Assembly: GCF_009389715.1 (NCBI RefSeq)
Contig: NC_052393.1
Location: forward strand, 5,890,001 to 5,954,000
Direction: 5' to 3'
Source: Phoenix dactylifera
Taxonomy: Eukaryota > Streptophyta > Magnoliopsida > Arecales > Arecaceae
DNA length: 64,000 nucleotides
Shown here in pieces: positions 36,347-49,043 of this stretch. The translations under genes were made by a program, and so were the position numbers. Numbering within the stretch: position 1 is the stretch's first letter; every line of letters begins with the position of its first letter. The notes under the pieces were generated by a model. That model was given only the letters and a program-made list of their open reading frames with translations. It was not told where the DNA came from and made no database searches.

Positions 36347-38592
36347 AAATTTTGGATGGAAATTTGTTAACTCGTTCTTCAAATTGTGACTGTTGATGCA
36401 ATAACTTCATGTTCCGGTTATTCTCATATGTAGCTGACTCGTGTGAATTTCTTAGCTGTGAGCATGAAAAGATTGGCCTTTTGGGCTTCTGAGGAAGAGT
36501 TCAATGTATGTCTGTTTGATGAGTTATGCTGTAGTCGTCCTTTGCTAATCCAACATCCAAATGAGTTCTGAAAACAGAGTCATTCAGACGAGGCACGACC
36601 ATTTTCACCCCTTCTCTATAATGAACAGATTTCTTTATGGCGACTTTCCTCGAGTACTTGCTGTAGATGTAATGTTTTCTCGATTGTTGTGGACATTTTA
36701 TCTATCTTGATCAACATCAAAGTGAAAGGAGAGCTAATATGAGATGATCGACTAAATTTTGCCAGGAATGGAAGAAATATTTGAGCAATCTGGCATGCTG
36801 TTGATTTCTCTAGCATCACTAGGTTACTTTTATAATTTCAGTTGACATCTAGGCTGAACCTTGCAGGTTGCTGAGCACTTTTGGCGCATCTGAATAGCTA
36901 GCTATTCACACCTCCTCCTAACCGAATTCTTCTTTTTTGCAATCATGTTTACTGTAAACATGTTGTCTCTGAATCTGGTAAATAAGGTATAAAAACAATA
37001 AACTTAATGTCGTCTGAACGAAATTTCAGTGTTATTTATGCTGGTGCTCGGTTCACCAGAGAGCTGTCCACCTGCAAGACCTGCCGGTGTGGCTTTAAAC
37101 CTTCAAAAAGCTGATCTTCAAGCTAGAGAAACATTTAAGTAGGAGGGTAATCTTTGTGAGGGTTAGGCCAAAGTTTTACAAGCAATTCTTTTTTTCTTTT
37201 CTTTCCTTTTTTTTTTTCTTTTTTTTTTTGAAAGAAGGGTCTGCAGGCAATGAACTACATAACAGAGAAGCTGTTTGTGGTTAGCCCTTCCCCAAGCACC
37301 CCAAACAATGGTGTACACAGGATTTGAGCCTAGGTCCAACTGCCATCTTGATAAGCTGGAACCTTTAGTAAAAGATTACAAGGATATAATTCACCATGTA
37401 TTAATCTCTTCAAAAGATTTATATGTTAGCATGATGTCATTTAAAAACCCGGAAAAGTAAAGCAGTTGCTTTGATGCACCAAATTGTTGAACGGACGGAC
37501 CAGCCATACCTTGGAGAATGTGGAAGTGCTTCCTCTTATGAGAGAAGAGCAGCAACCATGACACCTGAAAACATCCAATATTTTACACACTACTCCATTC
37601 ACCATTCACCAGTACTCGGTCTTCAAAAAAATATTCATACCAAAGTTCCTCCTCACATTAAAGTAGCAAGTTTTAAAACACCCTTTCCACATTCAGCAGT
37701 AACTTTCTGAGTTCTCAGAGAAAACTGAAAAAAATAATTAATACTGTGGCAAAAATACCATACATTTTAATGAAGAATATTAAAATAATATCCCTTTACA
37801 TTAACTTAAAGGAAGAATAGCATCATAGCAATCATTCTTGGGGGAGAAAAGGTCGCATGCCCAGGTCGTAACAGCTCCTGCATTTAGAAATTTCAGGCTG
37901 GCTAATCCTGCTTCCTTACCGTCAGCGTTAATCTATTCTCATTGGGGGAATTTTGCAACTACATCCCTCAAAAACATCATATTTACATACAAAATTTCAG
38001 AAACTAACTATTTCCATGAACAATTTGACAAGCACCTTCAAAGCATCAAAATGCACGAGAAACCATGTGCAAGCGAGTTTACTTGCATAGTTGAAGCTAT
38101 CTTTTCAACTGGTGGATAAATTAAAACACTTTTTTCTTGGAAAAGCATATTATAACCTTTTAAAAGCCTAGCTCTTTGTGACCATCAATTACATGAAACG
38201 GAAAGATAAATAAATAAATTGCATTTTACAAAAGAATTGTCATCATAAAATTACAAGAGTGTGGTTGTGGCGCTGTAAGGGGGAAACGTGTTGCATTAGA
38301 GTGCCGACAAAAACACTCCCGATTATCATACTCAAATTAGATGGTTAATTGCCATCCATGACGCACAACGGAACAGATAGCTTAGGGCATAGATGGCCGC
38401 CTACTCTACATTGCACCGGTTTACACCGCTGCCTCATTTAACAAATCTATCCAAATGCAAGGGAGTGGATGAAGAACAAAATTTTTATATATTCTTACAC
38501 ACTTGAAGCTGTACATATTGAAGGGACTAGCCCTCTTCTCAACCAATCCCCAAGCTTGGTGCAAAAAGCCAGCATACAGAAATACCAGTAGT
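36347..38592. other. Convergent intergenic region (3' ends of F-box and GT47 genes)
   Basis: The two flanking genes point toward each other, so both 3' UTRs lie here. AATAAA at 36997-37002 is a possible distal signal of the F-box gene. A T-rich stretch at 37188-37230 is followed by unclassified repeat-like sequence. No additional gene is supported. Confidence 0.45.
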
Positions 38593-41500
38593 CTAGTACT
38601 TGATGACATGGTGTCGTAGCCAAAGGTCGTACATTACCATGTGGAATGCATCATAAGGAACTGGAGGTGAATGCCACTCAAAGTGTTTTTGAACCTGAAA
38701 ACATATTAGCCATAAATTCAGGAAACAAATGGAATATATCTAGCATTTGTATATGCTGTTGATATCACAGTACGGTTAAAGTTTTCAATTTTGTTGTGAG
38801 AACTGAGAGTTCCATATTATCAGTTGCCAACAATCTTGTACTTTTTAATGGCTTATACTGGTGATGTAGTATTCAATTCAAGTTACTTGAAACACGTTAG
38901 ATATTTCTAGATGTTATGTGTAACGTAGGAAGAAATCTACATTGTTTCCCAAGCATATTTCCAACAAGTTAAACAATGAATAACTATGCCCATTTGTATG
39001 ACAAATTTTATTTGAAAGAATTCAAGTTGGAAGTTTTCCATAATGAGTATCTGCTATTAGTGTCATGCCAAAACTTAACATAGATAATTAAACTTAACAT
39101 AGATGATTGTCTGGGGTCTGTGCCCCTATCACCCCTATCTCAGAGTATTCTCAACAATCCAGGTGAGGATCTCCTCATAGACTTCTGTATATTAGTGTCC
39201 GCATAGATCCTTGGTTTTTGTTCTGAAGTTCCAAACAAACTTCAAACCAAGATTATGACTATTAGGAATATTTGTCATCATAGCTTTCTATTCATTAATT
39301 ATAAACAACATTTATTTGTTTAAAACATGTTTATAGCGATTGTTATTTAGAGAAACAGAAAAGGTAGCATGTCTTAATATTCTATGTCTAAATACTTTTA
39401 CAGACTGACACATCTTCCTATGCCAGCACACATCACGAGTCAACACCTTATAACATAATACAAATACAGTGAGCCCTTGACCCGTGCAGGTACGGGACGA
39501 AATGTGCCAGTCCTTGCCCCAGGATATGAGTTAGTATTTGCTACAGATGGCTTAGAATACCAAAGGGAATAAGAAATTCCCCTTCGGTACTTCTAATCGA
39601 CAATATATTATATTAAAACACCATATCAAGTAGAATATGAGTCAGTATTTGATATACACATATTTAGCCTACTACAGAACCAATAACAGACTGAGGCATG
39701 ATAATACAGTGAAAAATGGAGATTTGCAATGTAAGAGCTATATATGAAGTTAATTACTAAGTCAAACAAGTAACAAATCTTGACCACCACAAATTATGCA
39801 TAGCACATAGTAACTTACCTCAACTAAAGACTTATGTAATGCAATAAATTCTTCATGAGATATGGTCTTGAGAATGGACTTCAACTGGTAGACATCACTC
39901 TCCTTGAGAATGAGAGAAAACTTATGCCAGTCAAGGATGTCATTGAACGGCAAGTCATAGTAATTAGACAAAATTACTGAAAAGAAAGAAAATATGAGCC
40001 CTTGTCAGCAAAATGCAACTGGATGTAGGAAAATTATGAGCAGCAGTATAATTTAAAAACATATTACTTCAAGAGAGCTAGTAATATTGCCATGATAAAA
40101 CTTTCCTGGGAGTATATATGTAAATAACTACTGAGAAGGACATTTAAAGGTGGGGCTCTGACCAGGAATACATCCATAGTGAATGGAGTCAGCTATGCGA
40201 GCACTATTAACTTGGGAGCCACCTGGACATATGCAGAACTTAGTCCTGTAAAACTGCTTTTGATATACCAACTCTCCAATAGCTCTGCTTATGCGATTAT
40301 TGCTGATAGCAAGCTCTGTGTCATTCTCCCATGCACGTGCTAAAATAACTCTTATCTTAGAATTCCGATGGCCAGCCCAAAATCCAAGTATTGTCCTGAT
40401 GACCACATAAAACAAATCATTAGAGATAAAATTCTGCAAAGACATGGTGAAATTGCACATACATTCTCAGAATGCACATAACAGAAGAACTGAAAGACAC
40501 GAAAAGGTCTTATTTCAACGACATTTACATCATGGAAGCTATACAATCAGAGAAGGCACTTTTTTAAAAAAAACACTTCAGCTTACAACAGAAAACAACA
40601 TACATAACTAAATAAATCTGTAAGCATACTGTCAGAAATTATGAGTACATTCTCAGAGTCACATAAATGATGAACTTAGAGACACAAGACAATAGACCAC
40701 CCTAATCATATTTACATAATGGACGCTATAAATGCAGAGATATTTTATTTTCAAAAAATGACTTCAGATTGCTAGACAAAAAGCAATTCATTCATTAAGT
40801 CAATCTACTATTCACCAGAATGCGGTCAGATTTTTTTTCAGCTTATGGAAATTAAACTAGCACCGAGCTATGAATGTAAAAGTTATAGTATAGAGTCTGT
40901 TTCAGTTGAGCTCACCAGCTTCTACTTCTGAATTATCTGGAGACAATACATGCAATCCTTAAGGAGAAATACATTCTCATTGCTGAGTGATACTAATATC
41001 CATTTAGCACCATTTTCCTTCTTTTTTTTAAATTATTTTTTCAATGTGAAGTTCCTCCAACCGTCGATCCTCAATGCATCATAGAGCTAACGAATAAAAT
41101 GACATAGCTTGTGGGATTAGCAGCAACATATAAAGAGTGACAAGCAATTGGTGGATTTTATATAAAAATTGTCAAATCAAATATAGAAAATCTTTTATGC
41201 CCTGCTCGCATGATTTAGATAAGATATTATCCTACTAAGGATTAATTAACATTTACAGATAAGAAATTATAAAGAGCCCCATCACCGGTACAGCACAATG
41301 ACTATTGAATATGGAAGTTTTCAAGTAAATCTTTCTATGCCAGAGCAAAAAGGAAAACAATCAAGTCCTATTTAACCTGTTCTCAATATCATTTCCTCCT
41401 GCTGGAAGAGCAAATGGCTGCAGTACTTGAGGAAGAGCAACATCTTTGTGTGGGATATATCCAACATCATAGCTTGGCGAACAGACGACTCGGATGGAAT

Positions 41501-44500
41501 TCTTTATAAGAAATGGAAGCCCTTCAAATGCCCTCACACCAACATCATGGCAAGTAACAAGAAAGTGATCTGCACCTAATGTCCTGTTCCAATAAGGGTA
41601 TTTGCTTATCAAGCCTTCAACATAATTCTGAACTATCATTGTCATATTCTCGTACGATGTGCCCTGTATGATTGGAAGTCCATTACATACAAAAAGATGT
41701 CAACAAATCAATCAAATGGTAACTTAAAGAGCTTTCTCGTTTAGACATTACAAAACATCAGTTTTTACCATCATCCTTAAAATAGACATGATATTCCTAA
41801 TTATTTTCATAACGTAAATTAAAAATTCATTTTACAGGATGCATTTTATATGCATAAATAATCTATATGCTGCATAAACAGATCTATATGGACAAGAAAA
41901 CAAGTGTCAGTTGACACCTGGATATTATGATGAATGCCAGCATGTGGTGGACATTTTCATGCTAATAAAATGCCTGTTGAGACAGAAGGCAGGTGTACTA
42001 TATGACTGATTCGCTAAACAGGAAATGGAAAAGAAAACGTTGCACGTTATCAACAAAGAACCCAGCAAATATGTCACATCACAAAATGTTGGCATTGCAA
42101 ATACATTATTACAATCATAACAAAGAGAAAAAACAGTATGTTTGCTACACAATATATTGAGAAAGCAAACGGCTAATGCCAAAAGTGAAATGATAATAAA
42201 AAAGAATGTACTTATGGAAAAAAATATAGCTAATAGTTAAATACAATTTACCATAGTCGACTTTAACAAAAACAATGTAAAAGCATTCAATAAGTCACGT
42301 GAACTTTTATTGTGATTTTAGTAGTTAAAAGAGAACTGATATATAAAATATAAGAAATAATTACTCATAAAATACACAGACACATGAAAGAAACTATGAT
42401 TTCTGGCTTTCTAGAAATCCTTCTGCTCCCTTGCTTGGGGCTTTCTTTTTTAGATGAATCTCAACGGGGAAGTTGCTCTCATCGATTAGAGAGGCTAGAA
42501 AATTGATAGGTAGGTAGTTAAAGAATCATTAAAGAAGGAAAGTTTGAATTTCAGAGATGCATTACAAGTTTTTCTAGGAATATTGCTTATAACCTCCTAA
42601 AATTTATATTCCATATGTAAGCTTTTTTAGTTTTTTGATAATTACATAATCATCAATAACAAATCAAATCTGCCTAGGTAATGAAAGAAAAAGGAAGAGA
42701 AGAAAAGGAGAACTTACCATTTCTGATCACGCTCACACCCTTAGAGTACATCAAACCATCAAAAACCAACCGTAACAACGAAAATGTAAAATTGGTATGC
42801 TAATTGATAGAAGACTGAAGTGGAAATACAGGCCCATAAATGATATTCTATAACTTCATATTATTCCCCCTTTTTTTTTTGTGTGTGTGTGTGTGTGTTT
42901 TGTTTGGGGGGGGGGGGGGGTGCTGGGGGGGTTAATGCGGGAGATTCCTACTCAAATACACCTAAAGTAGAGGTAGAGGCATTCTGATACATCAGTGAAA
43001 ACTAGATCTCTCAAAGCCCTAGGTAATACATCCAGCAAAGACCATATACAATTGCCTGTGTGATATGTGACTAAGGAAGCAAATTTTACTCTTCATTCAT
43101 ATGGAAGGTTGTCTTTTAAGTATACTTTCACATGAATATATTAATCATGGAATCAAAGAACAATGATCAGTCTTCTTCAAAAAACTTGTCAAGAAAATTG
43201 TCAACGGAGGGTCATCTATCTACTCTGATTCGCATAACCTATTAGTTAATACTCATCTAACAAGGTCCATTTTACTTGGAATCATGATAACCAATGAGGG
43301 CATATCCCAGGTTTCATGGGTTGACTTCTTGGTTTCTCCCTTACAAAATTGTGGCATATGTAGGGCCTTGAAGTTACCACTTTTCTTCTTGGAGTGAATG
43401 TCATGGAATAACTTCTGATGTAGCCTAGGGTTAGCTTCATTTTTTCCATTTGTCAATTTTTCTCTTTTAGTATTAGGAAACTCCCAGGGTTCTTCTCATG
43501 ATGATTCTACTTTAGGGACTAATTCTGAAACTTATAGGTGTCCTCAGGAGCAACAAATAAGAGATCAATCATGGTCCCTTTCTGTAGTAATAAATTTGTA
43601 TCTTAAGTTACAGACTCCACAACATGTACCAATCAACCAAGAAAGTGATGTAAGTACTAGGATCAAACTCTGAAGTTTTTGAAACACAGATGAGCTCACA
43701 GCCTCTTTTCTAGTTTATGAACATAGGGAGGGGCATCAATCTTTTTGGTTCAGATAGGATAGGAAGCACAAAAAAAAAAAAAGAGGAAAAGAGAGATAAA
43801 GGGAAATAAAAAACAGAAGTAGAGAAGAAACAGGCAGAAGAGCAAAACATGGCCAGTGCTACATCTGGCCAATCCACTACTCCTACAACTGACCATTAGT
43901 GTTTTTGATCTTCTAATTATAATTGTGGGGTCAGAAAGAGAAAGAGTACATAACATTCTTTTGATTTATGTTAGACCAAGTTTGGGCATAAAAGGACATT
44001 GAGAATAGGTGTTAAAGCAGTTTTTGCTGAGATCAATTCTGGTTCTTCCTGCTTCATTTTTCTTTCCATCCTTTTTTCCCTCATTCAGAAGATCTTCAAA
44101 CCAATGCTTGCAGAGTTGTCTCCAAAGCATGTTTGACTTGAAGTGTAGTGATTGTGCACTAAGGGACCATACCACAACCTCCAATAATAAAAGAATCTTC
44201 AAATCAACGTTTGTAGAGATGTCTCCAAAGCATGTTTGACTTGAAGCGTGGTGAATGCGCACTAAGGGACCATACCACAGCCTCCAATAATAAAAAGAAC
44301 TCATGAGTCATATATGGAAAGGCTTAAAATATTGTGTTTTATACGATAATGACCGTGATGATGATAGGAGTTTTTGCCACAAAAAAGGCCACCTATTTCT
44401 TTTTTGCAGAAATGACTCATATTGAACTTTGCTGGAACATTATGCGCCCACCCTGAATGCACACATTTAGCTTATAGATACACATTGTAGAAATCAGCAC

Positions 44501-46637
44501 ACACGTGAGACTGTTTCTATATTAGCATGAAGGTAAGGGCAGAAATGGACCAGTAAAGTCCCAAATGGGCCAATTTCTGTAGGGAAAAGAAATTAAAAAA
44601 TAGGCATGTTTTTGCAAAACTGAAATGAAATGATTTTTTAAAGCAAAATTGCATGATGATGATGATGACAACGGCAGCAAAAATGATGACAAAAAGAAAA
44701 TGTTGATGACAACAACAACAACAATGCCAATGAGATGACGATGACACCAACAACAACAACAAAAAAGAGGCTATTTGAGGTGTTTAAGCATAGGTTAACG
44801 AGAGTTTGACCTTGAAAAGCTATGTGTTAACCTGCAACACAGATATGGTATGATATGGTTGGGCACTTTAGGCTTCGTATTTGTCTAAACTACAGAGGAA
44901 AAAATCTGCTAGCTCATATCCGACCCTCGGGAACATCATAAACAGGTGGTCAAGATCTTTTTACAAGACATGGACTACTTCAAGCCCTGTGAGATTCTCT
45001 TGAAGAGGTTTCAAGGTTCTCCTCTAATGGCCAGTTTTAATCATCTTTTGGTAGTAAATTTCCGATAAATCATCACAATTTGTCAAGAAAAGTTACTGAT
45101 CGATAGGGGAAAGTAGAAACTTTTTTTACTACTGTTGGAATGAACTCCCCTTTTTTGTAAGTTTTTTGATCTAAGGCAGTGGGTTCTTAGATCCAAGTTC
45201 CAAAATTCAAGGTGTAGGCATCAAAAGATGAGAACCTAGCCCAAACCATCATGCCTTCTCCAACTATTTGCGATTATCTTCATACATCCTCAATTTCCAT
45301 GTCTTAGAGAGGTTGTGAAAATTTCTTATCACGCAGGTGAGCCTATGGGAATTGTCTGGATAATTTCTTCAAACTTAAATCCCTTATAATCCTAACCAGT
45401 ATCATTCTAAGAGGGAGCAATGAGAAAGAAATCAACTTAAAGTGCAATCTCTACGATGTTCAATTGTGTATGATTCTCTAGAAGCAAACATGCAATCTGT
45501 AGGATGTTCAATTGTGTATGATTATCTAGAAGCATGCTGATAGTATGTTGTGCAATTATCATCTTCCAGTGAAGTGATAGCTGAGAGCTTTCCTGAAAAT
45601 TCACCAAAGACCAAAGAAAGAACTCAAAGTTTATCTGCATCCACTGGAAATACCAACGAATGGGACCATCTTCCAGATGCAATGACCTATCACTGTCAAC
45701 TGATCTATTGTCATCAGGTGATAGTCCACACCCCACAACTTGCTCAGCCATCAAGATACAAGTCGCTCCAAAAATCATCCCCTCCACTAAACATGACAAC
45801 TTCAGTGAACCAAGCTTTGCTCACAAACTGCTCAAATTTTCACTTTCAAGACTTCTTCACAATGCGAGTACAACAATGAAGCACTAATAAAAGAGCAGTA
45901 ACTCATCACTTTCTTCCCTGTTTTCTTGGCTTGACCTGCCAAGTTTTTGGCCTTTCTTGAAGCAGATAAAAAGTAGAGAGCCTTATCGAATCTAATAAAC
46001 CGAAGTACCCAGACGGAGGGTGGGCATATAAAGAACTCAACACATATTAGGGAAATAAAGGGAAAAAAACAAAGAATGACGAAATCCAAGATTTCATGTT
46101 TTATAAACTGCGAATATCGCAAAAAGTAGAACAAAAGGAAAGAAAGGAGGAAAATTTCAAGAACCCTACCTTCCCTCTCATCTTGTGAGGAGAAATGGGG
46201 ATGAAGAAGAGGTCCGCCTGATCGGGATCATCGGTGCGGAATCGGCTCTCCCGGATGTTCTGGAAGAAGTACCCTTCACTCGCGTACTTCCCCGTAAGCT
46301 TCCTCGGCGTCTGGTAATAGGTATTGGGATCCCCATCCGGGTATATAAAAACCTTAAATTTCCTCTCCATCTCGGCGTAGTTCCTCCGAAAGACCTCCGG
46401 CGAATGGTAGATCGACGACGACGATGAGTGATCCGAGGCTTCGTCGGCGCCGGGGTATTCACCGAGGGCGAATCCGGGGGAGGATTTGGAGGAAGAGGAG
46501 AGGTGGGACGCGTATTGGGGGGGAGATCGGAGGGATCGGAGGGAGAGGAAGGTGAAGGAGATGAGGGTTAGGGCGGCGAGCGTGAGGAGAGAGCGCTGGA
46601 GAGAGCAGGTGGAGAGGGAGGGGGGCTTTCCGGCCAT
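38593..46637 (-). CDS. Exostosin-family (GT47) glycosyltransferase
   Basis: Five exons on the minus strand, in order 46637-46170, 41663-41377, 40395-40163, 39976-39819 and 38694-38593, give 415 aa with all frames and GT/AG borders consistent. ATG at 46637 is the first in-frame ATG (upstream frame has only TTG). Residues about 15-35 (LLTLAALTLISFTFLSL) form a signal anchor, so a type II Golgi protein. Then a Ser-rich stem, FKVFIYPDGD, the donor-domain block (YPYWNRTLGADHFLVTCHD, GFWAGHRNSKIRVILAR) and FCICPGGSQVNSARIADSI, ending in W-LRHHVIKY. Known: plant GT47 exostosin-like enzymes transfer sugars onto pectins, xyloglucan, xylan or arabinan; the resemblance is to the At4g38040-like uncharacterised set. 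Donor and acceptor sugar cannot be told. The 4.5-kb first intron is unusually long. Confidence 0.94.
42879..42927. repeat. T10-(GT)n-G15 simple repeat
   Basis: T-run, nine GT units, then 15 consecutive G (42906-42920) and a second G-run of seven. G-runs of this kind are error-prone in sequencing and can form quadruplexes. Confidence 0.9.
44092..44296. repeat. 102-bp tandem duplication, two copies
   Basis: Both copies start ATCTTCAAA and end CCTCCAATAATAAAA, with the shared word GTCTCCAAAGCATGTTTGAC; they differ at roughly one base in twelve. Confidence 0.9.
45437..45799 (-). other. Unassigned 120-codon ORF in the GT47 intron
   Basis: Open from ATG at 45799; the C-terminal end repeats the motif NHTQLNI because of the 48-bp duplication. 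No family recognised; the region may be an old transposon piece. Same strand as the host gene, but no splice signals join it to the GT47 exons. Confidence 0.15.
45443..45540. repeat. 48-bp tandem duplication, two copies
   Basis: GATGTTCAATTGTGTATGAT occurs at 45455 and again at 45503, with flanking sequence repeated as well. The period is a multiple of three and keeps the overlapping minus-strand ORF (45437-45799) open. Confidence 0.85.
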
Positions 46638-46805
46638 GCTCGTCGGAAAATCTCGTCGGAGAGAAGTTTTCCCGCGAGGGGGATCGGCCGGAGCGAGGCT
46701 GGGGGAGCTGGGGAAGTCCAGGAGCGTGCGATAGCTTCTGGAAAGAAGAAGGGAGGGCGGAAAGATGCGCAATCCACTCTAGTCCTTGCGACCGTCCGCA
46801 CGAAC

Positions 46806-46813
46806 TATTTATA
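46806..46813 (-). promoter_or_regulatory. TATA box of the GT47 gene
   Basis: TATAAATA on the minus strand, 170 bases upstream of the ATG at 46637; transcription would start near 46780. Confidence 0.65.
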
Positions 46814-47463
46814 GGATAATAAAAATGCTGTGCGGGTAAAAAGACGACACCGTTTATCTGAGCTAGCTTGTAAAATTACAGTCAAAGACATTATGATGAG
46901 TTATACACACGCAAGAATGACTGTTATTTGATTACTATGCTACTGTGACAGCTGCTATACAATATAACGAGAAAATTAGCATCATTAATCTTGAAAGCTA
47001 TTTCAATAAATAAATTTTAAATTTTATTTTCCTTGTACCAAAAACAAAATTGTGATTATCAATGTTATGATCTAAAAATGATTTTCTTTTATTAGTATCC
47101 ATTAATTTTTACTACAATTTTCAATAATAATCATCCATAACATTCATTGTTTTACTTTTAACTGAACCTAGTCTAGACTTGAACTACAAAAATGATGTTA
47201 TACCTCGATGTGGGTGATTTAACCAAAAAATTTCATACTATAGATAGGTCACATTTGCTTGTTCAATCATCAAGTATGGATTTCGGTAGAGTAGCAGTGG
47301 CTAAATAGTAGATTAATTCACCAACATTTGTGTACAAAATATTTTATTATATATTTTTCACTATGCTTGACTCGTCTAATCTCTTTGTTAGTTTTACACA
47401 AACTTATTACAAAATGTTGTATTATGTAAAGATTTAGCTTAATAAATTATTTAAGGATTTTTT

Positions 47464-47464
<1 letters not shown>

Positions 47465-47503
<39 letters not shown>
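47465..47503. repeat. (GA)n microsatellite
   Basis: About 19 uninterrupted AG units. Confidence 0.95.
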
Positions 47504-47507
<4 letters not shown>

Positions 47508-48238
47508 GTAGACCTATCCTGTAATATTTACCTGAGTTCAAATTTTTCGGAATGCACCACAATCACAGGGGTACCACCAATGCATAACTAGTTCATTATT
47601 ATGTGGAAGTGTTACAAAACTATATGTAAGTCAATATAAAAATCAAGGAGGTAGACAAAAGACAGAAGCTTCAATGCAAGAGGTATCTTGTAAGCTATCC
47701 ACAGGTCGTACTACATCCTATGTAAAATTCTTGAAATTTTGCAACATGATTCTGGTCATTGCCTTGATTGTTGAATTACATGTAGGGTTGTAAGCATTTT
47801 ACAGCAACCCTTGCTTGTATAAAGAAGCATAGAAGACTTTCACAATTTCCAAATATGCAATGCTTCAAGATGCTGTCAAAGCTATGACTCCATGGCTAAA
47901 CTACATACCATGGAGCTTTCCAATCTTCCTACTAACATTATGAAAGTTGTCTACATCTGGTTCACAATCGTCAAACCTTATTAGACTTGAGGATATTATA
48001 AGAATCAAGGACAAAGCTCCTGTTCATTGTCTCCCCTTCCTTGATGTTTATGTCTTTATGTGGATGCATGCCGGATATATTTTGTCTTTGTTCTTGATGG
48101 ACAAGGATTGGTCTTGGAAATGGCGCCATGAAGAACAAAAGAAAAGGAGAAACTAAAGAGTCATTTTTTTTTTGGGCAAGAAATTAAATATGTTGATGAT
48201 TGCCTCTTTAATTTCAATGAAATCAAAGAGAATTTTTG

Positions 48239-48265
48239 TAATATATATATATATATATATATATA
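48239..48265. repeat. (AT)n microsatellite
   Basis: About 13 AT units. Confidence 0.9.
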
Positions 48266-48946
48266 AAAAGAGGTATCATCAACATATAATGGTTCCCTAC
48301 TTCATACATTCATAATTAATTTTGTATAGCAATGCAAACTATAAAATAAACCTTGTGTTCAAACTATAGTAAACCCTAGATAACTCCTCTTGTTTGCAAC
48401 AATCTTGAGGTAGATTGCATTTGCTAAAAAGGATTAATGATTAAGTAATATAACTGAGGAAAGGAATATTTGAAAATTAAGAGGACAAATCACCTTGGCA
48501 TTTGGGTGAATGGTAAGAAAAAGCGCTTGCTAGAATTGCTCTTGCTTGAACATGACACTGACTCAGAACGAATTTCAATCTAGAATTAATCCAGTAATTC
48601 CAACTCTCTCTCTCTCTCTTTCTCTCTCTAGTTTATTTCTTCAGAACTTCATATGAGATATATGCATATATATAGTTTCGAGGGAAGAAATTATCGGAAT
48701 GCATTAAAAATAGAAGAGAAAAAACCCATCCTTTAGGATGTGTAGAAAAAACCCATCATTAGAAAGCATGAAAAGAAATTAAAAATGTTTTATGGATAAT
48801 GCTCTTAGAGTGGAGTATTTTGCTGGAAATGTTCTCATAGGGGCAGTTTAACTCTTGTTTCATTTCAAGTAGGGGTGAAAAGAAAACCAATGATGATAGA
48901 TTTCATACTAAAAGATGCAGTTAATTTTCTGCATTTACAAACACTT

Positions 48947-48957
48947 TTATTTTTATT
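48947..48957 (-). terminator. Candidate polyadenylation signals of the PR-10 gene
   Basis: Two overlapping-adjacent AATAAA words on the minus strand about 90 bases after the stop codon. Confidence 0.45.
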
Positions 48958-49043
48958 TCATTGTAGGGCATAACTTGCTCACTGTTACAGCAAGCCTGCC
49001 TAGCTACCAGTTCACAGTTACATTGCTTGAGCCAACCATGAAT

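Larger units (their letters stand above)
41664..46169 (-). other. Large intron 1 of the GT47 gene
   Basis: Donor AAG|GTAGGG at 46169 and acceptor ATACAG| at 41664. Contains a (TG)n-(G)n tract (42879-42927), a two-copy 102-bp tandem duplication (44092-44296), trinucleotide runs (ATGATG at 44653-44668, CAACAA at 44709-44763) and a two-copy 48-bp repeat (45443-45540). Minus ORF 45437-45799 is unassigned. Confidence 0.8.
46814..48946. other. Intergenic DNA between the GT47 and PR-10 genes
   Basis: AT-rich, no supported gene. Holds the GA array at 47465-47503, an AT array at 48239-48265 and a CT array at 48605-48628. Confidence 0.45.

Noticed and set aside
46101-46772. Longer GT47 N-terminus starting at 46772
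   Set aside because: The codon at 46772 is TTG, not ATG, and it lies at the predicted transcription start; ATG at 46637 gives a normal signal anchor.
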